Assembly (NCBI GenBank): GCA_031763025.1
Contig: JASSKH010000014.1
Span: 10,902,563 to 10,966,562 of the forward strand
Origin: Macrocystis pyrifera
Taxonomy: Eukaryota; Sar; Phaeophyceae; Laminariales; Laminariaceae
Direction: 5' to 3'
DNA: 64,000 nucleotides
In this document: one piece after another, positions 58,440-64,000 of the stretch
Layout: every line of letters starts with the position of its first letter
Position numbering within the stretch: position 1 is the stretch's first letter
Program-made: the position numbers and the translations under genes
The notes under the pieces: model-generated
Seen by the model: only the letters and a program-made list of their open reading frames with translations
The model's database searches: none
Told to the model about the DNA's origin: nothing

Positions 58440-58608
58440 TTACGGGAGACCATAGTAAAAAGGACCGAACATTGCTATTACGGGGGTCTATAGTTAACAG
58501 GACCTATGGCATACATAAAAACCTACCAAGTATATATTAGGTATTTTTACTAACAATATTTGGTCCTGTTAACTATGGACCCCCGTAATAGTAAGAATAG
58601 TTAAATAC
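58440..58608. mobile_element. MITE family M1, copy 8a (interrupted and truncated)
   Basis: The left end TTACGGGAGACC with TA before it (58,438-58,439) runs to gaacattgc at 58,475. It resumes after the inserted element at 58,589 with TAGTAAGAATAGTTAAATA, which matches the family interior attgctagtaaaaatagggaaata. The right third is lost. Confidence 0.75.
58478..58588. mobile_element. MITE family M1, copy 8b, nested in 8a
   Basis: A 111-bp element from TTACGGGGGTCT to GGACCCCCGTAA, bounded by TA at 58,476-58,477 and 58,589-58,590, inside another family member. Its ends and interior (aatatttggtcctgttaac) are well preserved, so it is younger than its host copy. Confidence 0.9.
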
Positions 58609-58996
58609 AAGGCGCTTCGCTCGGGAAGAAAAGTACATCAAATTATGCGAAGCGGACCAAGGTTCATGATTGAATATAGATTGTCTTATTGTGGTTGCAA
58701 ACTGGCGACTTGATAATGCCAAGAGTCCCGCCGCCATGCTTCAGGAGAAAATTGCTCGGACGCCGCATACGCTTCGCGTCGCGGATGTCGTACGTACGTA
58801 CATATCCCAGGTAGAGTACGTTTTTTCTTCTTTTGGTATGCTTTACTGCATGTCTGTATTCGTATGTACGAAAGAAGAAAGCACAGCACGGCGCAGCAGC
58901 ACAGCAAAAACAATGAAAATGAAACCAATTTTTTCGGAAAGAAACAATCCCCGTCCCCTCTCGTGTAATAATTTCCTGCCTGATAAGAACACCTTA

Positions 58997-59115
58997 GGGT
59001 CGATCTTATCGAGGACTGTTTTACCGGGTTTTCTCAGTATTTTCGGTATTTTTCGCTTTTATCCTATAGGAAAATACCGAAAGAAACTGAGAACGCTCCT
59101 CGTTAAAATCGATCC
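58997..59115. mobile_element. MITE family M2, full copy 2, TTA target duplication
   Basis: A ~119-bp near-palindrome. The left end GGGTCGATCTTATCGAGGAC with ctcagtattttcggtattttt pairs with the right end aggaaaataccgaaagaaactgag...CTCCTCGTTAAAATCGATCC. TTA flanks both sides (58,994-58,996 and 59,116-59,118). The 3-bp TTA duplication fits the PIF/Harbinger superfamily. Confidence 0.7.
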
Positions 59116-59814
59116 TTACACCCGGTCAAAAAGTAGAAAATAAATATATCGAACAGAAGAGGTTCTCTCTCAGGCTCGTACGTACGCCGCCCGCTTCTCT
59201 CGCGACTATGTCGCAACCAATTCGGTCGAGGTAAAGCTTTCCTCCCTCTCTGCCACAGTGAGCCCCGTCGCCCCCTTCAAGTGAAGCCCGGTGCTCACCG
59301 TGGGCCTTGTTCGTCAGCTCGACAAAGTTGGTGCTCAGAATGCATCGCTCCCTCAGTGATGTTTATTTTCGTCGCGAAAATAAGCACTGCTTGAATTTTG
59401 TTTTGCATACCAACACGCCCCTTATATACTCGTACATAGTATAATCGGAACCACACCAGGAGGCCAGACAGAGCCCATTCATGCTTCCCTCGTGTCTCGA
59501 GGCACACGCAACGCCTAGCCACGAAAACGACGACGGCGCTCCTCGCAACCCCCCCTCTACTCGCCACCACCCGCTGACACCCGCGACGGTGCCGCTCTCG
59601 CCCGAGATGCCGTGCTCGGAGTACACGCACGCACACGAAACAAAAGAAGAAAAAGGAAAAAAGGACTGAAAGTACCAAGAGAAATGGAGAAAATGAAGGC
59701 CCGCTGGAAAGGTTCGACAAGTAACAAAAGGAGGCGATTCCCAAGTGGGAGCTCTAAGAGGCCAGGGATGTACCAACCGAGCACGCTCAGGGAGTGAGAT
59801 ATCTCGGATTAGTT

Positions 59815-59862
59815 CCATATAGTTTTTCTTGTGTGTTCCGTAGGTCCTATTGTCCCCCGTCA
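59815..59862. mobile_element. MITE family M1, copy 9 (right-end fragment)
   Basis: The word atagtttttcttgtgtgttccgtaggtcctat followed by TGTCCCCCGTCA and TA matches the right half of the family, with a small deletion inside the right inverted repeat. Confidence 0.65.
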
Positions 59863-60953
59863 TATTAATACTACGTACTAAACAATACTACTAAACTACG
59901 ATTAACACCACTACTATACTGTTCTACTACAACAACTACTACTATGCCAGATGTGGGGTAGAGGGAGACGGGCGGCAGAATGAGCCTGGATCTGTGGCTC
60001 TTGTCCGCCGTTGCGATAACCTGCTGCTGAGAGCGTGCGACTGGACAACTCGCTACTAATAGTAGTGTACTGTAACAGTAAGGTAGTCAACCCAGGCTAC
60101 CGCGTGCATATGGTCGTGCAGTATTCACCGCAGAAAGAGTAGTACTCAGCTCCTACTGACTACTATTATTACTCTTTCCTTCGAGCAATACGCTAACCCA
60201 TGACTCACGTTTCCGCCAAGAGCAGCCACACGTGTGTTAACTATGACTCATTTTTCGCCTCGCGACGCCCCCGAGATTTCACGGTACCTTCATCCCGAAG
60301 GGGAACATTGTGTACATATATATATATATATATCCGCCTCACAGCACCATCACGAGCACGAGCATGTGTCTTTGTCGTATGTGGTGCCGGACAATTTGCC
60401 ATGTCCACACTATTTTGTCGTCTCCTTTTGTATACTCGTACCAGCAGAATATATCGGTTTATTCCTGCTGCTGTGTATATCTGCTGTGTATTGCTCCCTC
60501 CAGAAAGTATATTTGGCTTGCGTCGCCCCATTCCGGACTGTTCGCAATAGTCTATCTATGTATCAAACCGTTATATGTAAAACGACAATACATGCATGCT
60601 GCAAAACAGCACCCGCACCGTGGATGAGTGAAAATACCGGCTGTGCCTTTGCCACCTTATATTTACCTCCTAAGGGGAATATTCGTGTGACATTTAGAAA
60701 AATATGCACACGCCTGCTGATATCCGTTGCGCTGCCCTGAAACGAACACACACAAATGGAAAAAATCAAGCCCCGGCCCAGAGTACCGAGATGACGGACG
60801 GCCGCTGCCCTCGTTCTTCCTTCGGGGAAGCCACCACCCTTTGCTTGGCTGGCGTTCTTCTGCTGGCATCCTATCAAAACAGACTTTCGTACGATGCATC
60901 CAATGGACACACGGACTCGGTAACTTTCCATAACCGAGTATCATCGACCAAAC
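59863..60953. other. No gene seen; ACT-rich tract and a P-like fragment
   Basis: A simple ACT/CTA-rich tract covers about 59,870-59,950. At 60,280-60,330 the sequence cggtaccttcatcccgaaggggaacattgtgtacatata resembles the start of repeat P in inverted orientation. No exon is supported. Confidence 0.4.
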
Positions 60954-61310
60954 TTGGTTGACGTTGGTTTACCGACCATGACTCCTGCCGCGCAGTTTGC
61001 CTCAGACGCTGACCCTAACCCAACGAGGCACTTCTTTTGTGAGTCGGTGCTAGAAAACCTGCGCGTTGTGAGTGACATTCGTATGTTCGATGGTCTCAAT
61101 CATACCCCGGCAAAATTTTCTACAAAAACTCGGGCGAGCTCGAACAGGACCAAATCATCGAAGGACCAGATACATCTAAAACACAACAGACGACGCCCTA
61201 CCCTAAGCGTGCAGTGTGCTGGTAACGTTTGTACAATACGTTCATCCCTGGTTTGCATAGTGAGCGCGAAGAGCTTGAACAACGTTTTGATTGTGAAACT
61301 ATGCCAATAG
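60954..61310 (+). CDS. Unidentified ORF, possible first exon
   Basis: The frame holds an ATG at 60,978, and the peptide begins MTPAAQFASDADPNPTRHFF with ESVLENLR following. A GTGAGT directly after CGCGTT (about 61,067) would be a good splice donor, giving a ~30-residue coding exon. Without splicing the frame stays open to 61,308 with a basic segment (KTRASSNRTKSSKDQ). No family recognised. Confidence 0.3.
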   Translation: MVDVGLPTMTPAAQFASDADPNPTRHFFCESVLENLRVVSDIRMFDGLNHTPAKFSTKTRASSNRTKSSKDQIHLKHNRRRPTLSVQCAGNVCTIRSSLVCIVSAKSLNNVLIVKLCQ

Positions 61311-62844
61311 TCTGTTCTTCGTGCTGAGAGAAAAACATGCACAAGATATCAATCGCGCAAGCGCTACCAGCTGCCAGTTCTTCTTCGCACTGAGTGAAAA
61401 ATAGGCACAACACTGCAGCGTTTAACTTCAAGCAGGTTCACAACTACAGCAGATCGATCGCCTCGCCCATGTGACGTTATTTAGTTCGCTAGAAAACCGG
61501 TCCAGCAACGAAAATGCCCAGGCTGACTCTGATGGGAGCCGAAACAGGAAAAAAACAGGATTTGCCCTCATCGTGTACAAACCCCAGGCTAGTGCCGTCG
61601 GTAGACATGAACCATTTCGAACCACTGATCAAACACAAAAATAGCTCGTGCTTTCAACACACAGCACCTGCCGCCGCGGCCGATTCCTCGCCTCACGGGG
61701 AACGAGATGACGTCAAACCTTGGACGCCGTATGCTCAACTGGTCTGAGAGTGCTCGCTACCAAGTTTGAGCGTCAGTGATGCTGCACCTCCCTCCACACA
61801 GATTGAACGACCCTAACAGTTGGTACCGAGCACTCCCACACCGGTGGAACATGCAGTCTCGAAAAACTGACTTCATCTTGTGCCCTGTAAGGCGAGGAAT
61901 CATCGATGGTGGAGGGTGTTGCGTGCATAAAGCGCGTTTTTGCTTCCTGCTGTGGCATACCAACTATCATCTCCCATCCACTGTTTGGGTTTCAGCACCA
62001 TAAAGGAGAAATCCCGTGCTGTTTCCCGCTTCGGTTCCGGTAAGAGTTAGTCTCAATTCGGTTCCCTCATGAACGGATCGCGTAGGCACAAATTCCATGT
62101 TCAGTCCCCTAGTGCACCGGTCCTCTAACGCGTTGCCTCCTCACGCATGACAACGGTCGGCTCTCAAAATGTGAGCATCAAGCTGAATCATCCCTGCAGT
62201 GGTTTGCGTGCTGTTTCGCTCCGTGGTGGTCTGTTTCTGCCACTTTCTGTCGTGAGCATCCTCCATTCAATGGTGAGTACTAGCTGAGGACTGGGGATCT
62301 GGCTGTGTACCCAGGTAGACGTTGTTTTGATACTTTCTGTTGGCCCACAATCACCACGCAAAGATGAAACCTCGAGAAATCCGGAATCGGAATAAAATAT
62401 CCTGTACTCTGTGCAGAATGTCCGGCTTCCTCCCTCAACCCCTGACGAAGACATTAACCGACATAGCGCCCCCCCCCCCCCCCCCCGAAGATTGATTCAC
62501 CTTTTGCATGTTTTTGGTGTTTCGTGTTGACTTTCTGTAGCTGAGGGATTTTGCTCGCACTCACTTGTTGTTGTTGTATATTGTTTTATATTGTGGATTA
62601 TTTATTATTTCCATCCGCCCCACTGCTAGTTTTGGTGTTCTTGGTGATATGTGTTGCTGATTATCCCCCCCCTCAATCTCGCCAATTGTTTTCTATTGTC
62701 GATGTGTGTTGCTTTATTTGTTTTTGTTGTTGTTGTTGTTATTGTTGATATTGTTGTTGGGGTTGGGGTTAACTGCTTTCTTTGGGCTTCTTGTGGTCGT
62801 ATCGTCCGTTTCCCCCTCGGTTATGTAATTAAAATGCATAACTA
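61311..62844. other. No supported gene; poly-C run and TTG-rich tract
   Basis: An 18-base C run lies at 62,469-62,486 and a TTG/TTGT-rich tract at about 62,725-62,770. Short ORFs at 61,514-61,747 and 61,776-62,003 have no recognisable motif. Confidence 0.35.
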
Positions 62845-62951
62845 TTACGGGGGACCATAGTGAATAGGACCTAATATTGCTAGTAAAAATAGGGAAATAA
62901 TAGGGCTTTTTTTGGTGCACCGTAGGTCCGATTTACTATGGTCCCCCGTCA
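62845..62951. mobile_element. MITE family M1, copy 10
   Basis: A 107-bp element from TTACGGGGGACC to GGTCCCCCGTCA, flanked by TA at 62,843-62,844 and 62,952-62,953. The interior attgctagtaaaaatagggaaata is the best guide to the family interior and matches the part interrupted in copy 8a. Confidence 0.9.
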
Positions 62952-63259
62952 TAGGTATTCCCGGCACATACCCCCCCTCCCGCCCACCCAGTTTGCCATG
63001 AAAGTGTTTCTGCTCACGCGCATCGTTTAACATCGACGTGTTGGCGGTGGGGAGTGTTGGTGACAGTGAGACCCACCAGCCCACGCGCCAAACGACGCAC
63101 CCAGCAAACCACCTGCGTACCCACCAACCCACACCCAGCCAGCCACTATCCAAACATTCTAGACCAACACTCAACGCCTAGTAACGCATACGATCTCAAG
63201 ACTTTTGCTGGCACACAATAAAATTATAAAACCCGCCAGCGCAGTTGACCATTTCATGA

Positions 63260-63655
63260 TTGCAATCCCGTTTCGGGGACAAACTACTCAAGTTATCGGT
63301 GGTTTGTGCCCACAATGGGACTGCTGCTCTGACTGGGTTAATGCCGACAAGAGTTGACTACTTAGAGGCATCCGTCGCGCTCGTCATTGCCACCGCCATT
63401 GCCATGAGGATTGCGCAATACTCTCCTGTAATGGTCCCGCACGGGGATGTGTTTGCGCAGGTGGGAGTACACGAACGGACAGAAACGGATGAGAAAGGGT
63501 CCCTCAAAGTGTTAGAGCGTGGCCACAATGAATTGTTGAGACCCATCTGTAGTGTCTCGTATGTCCGTCTGCCTGGTTTGTTATTCCCCCACCTTGCGAC
63601 ACGTGCAGGTGACCAATTTAGACATTACTGGGATCTAAAGAGGCCTGATATCTAG
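63260..63655 (+). CDS. Unidentified 131-codon ORF
   Basis: The frame ends at a TAG at 63,653. The peptide has a natural composition, with VDYLEASVALVIATAIAMRI (short hydrophobic helix), then VHERTETDEKGSLKVLERGH and a C-terminal HYWDLKRPDI. The start is nominal (not a clear ATG context), and it could be an exon of a retroelement or host gene that continues beyond the window. No domain is recognised. Confidence 0.3.
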   Translation: MQSRFGDKLLKLSVVCAHNGTAALTGLMPTRVDYLEASVALVIATAIAMRIAQYSPVMVPHGDVFAQVGVHERTETDEKGSLKVLERGHNELLRPICSVSYVRLPGLLFPHLATRAGDQFRHYWDLKRPDI

Positions 63656-63849
63656 GTCGTCTACCTTGTGCTGGTCGTGATGAAAACCGTGTCGAGATCG
63701 GAGAGCGTGATTGTGGTGGGTGATCTATTTTAAGGCTGACAGGGCCATTAGAAACAGGGAATCCAAGCGTGTGTACGAATGGTATCAACACCGCAGCAGC
63801 AGCACTAAGCTGGTGATTTTGTGCTTCAAAAACTCAGGCATCCAACATC

Positions 63850-64000
63850 TTCTCCGAAAACAAAGGCGTAGAATCTCCCAGCCCCAAAACATAGAACAAA
63901 TCTCTTAAAGCTTGCAAAGCTCTGTAAGTGGTGTTGTTCCTGTCCTCGTTGCCTAGAGGCCGAACGAGCACGACGGGACCAGAGCACGGTGTCTCAGTGG
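63850..64000 (+). repeat. Second copy of the 40.96-kb dispersed repeat, cut by the window edge
   Basis: Words aaaggcgtagaatctccc, agcttgcaaagctct and gaggccgaacgagcacgac through acggtgtctc match 40,960-41,130 in order. The copy continues past the end of the window. Confidence 0.55.

Overview
The window looks like a gene-poor, repeat-rich stretch of a eukaryotic nuclear genome. Coding signal comes in short exons (about 60-210 nt) with GTGAGT/GTAAGT-like donors and pyrimidine-rich CAG acceptors. There are no bacterial operons or ribosome binding sites. MITEs, tRNA-derived SINEs, LTR remnants, triplet repeats (CAG/CTG) and many GTAC-rich tracts are common. I infer a multicellular stramenopile, most likely a brown alga; this rests on gene architecture and sequence texture, not on a marker gene, so it is tentative.

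Only two loci are recognisable multi-exon protein genes. (1) A protein kinase on the minus strand (30,894 to 23,507) shows a glycine loop, VAAK lysine, HRDLK catalytic loop and DFG, spread over seven exons in compatible splice phases; two of its introns are about 2.5 kb and one has been invaded by repeats. (2) A MULE/Mutator-like transposase on the plus strand (44,653-48,794) has at least eight exons, the DNTCPTNKW and TDADAAM catalytic blocks and a GLPCRH SWIM-like finger, but carries two in-frame stops and a frameshift, so it is a decaying copy. Weaker coding traces are a Ty1/copia RNase H remnant (about 19.3 kb), a possible gag remnant (about 41.7 kb), a Cys/His-cluster ORF (16.6-17.0 kb) and several unidentified ORFs.

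Layout: 0.5-2.3 kb repeat E (left copy) with a tandem array of tRNA T-arm-like units; 4.2-4.8 and 11.6-12.0 kb GGAAGCTTCC palindrome clusters; 12.5-15.3 kb a dispersed GC-rich repeat; 22.1-22.7 kb a degenerate ~113-bp tandem array; 23.5-30.9 kb the kinase, with repeat E (right, inverted copy) in an intron; 32.3-33.5 kb an AT-richer pair of unidentified minus-strand reading frames; 34-44 kb SINE, tandem repeats, MITEs and retroelement traces; 44.6-48.8 kb the MULE; 49-58.2 kb SINEs plus a ~2.6-kb unit duplicated in tandem (P-Q-R), the second copy split by later insertions including a solo LTR; 58.4-64 kb nested MITEs, a second MITE family and two weak ORFs.

The most informative content is the transposon history. 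A ~105-bp MITE family (10 copies, TA target duplication) includes one copy inserted into another. The duplicated P-Q-R unit supplies natural empty sites that define both a MITE insertion and a 489-bp solo LTR. I found no evidence for a new defence, metabolic or regulatory system.
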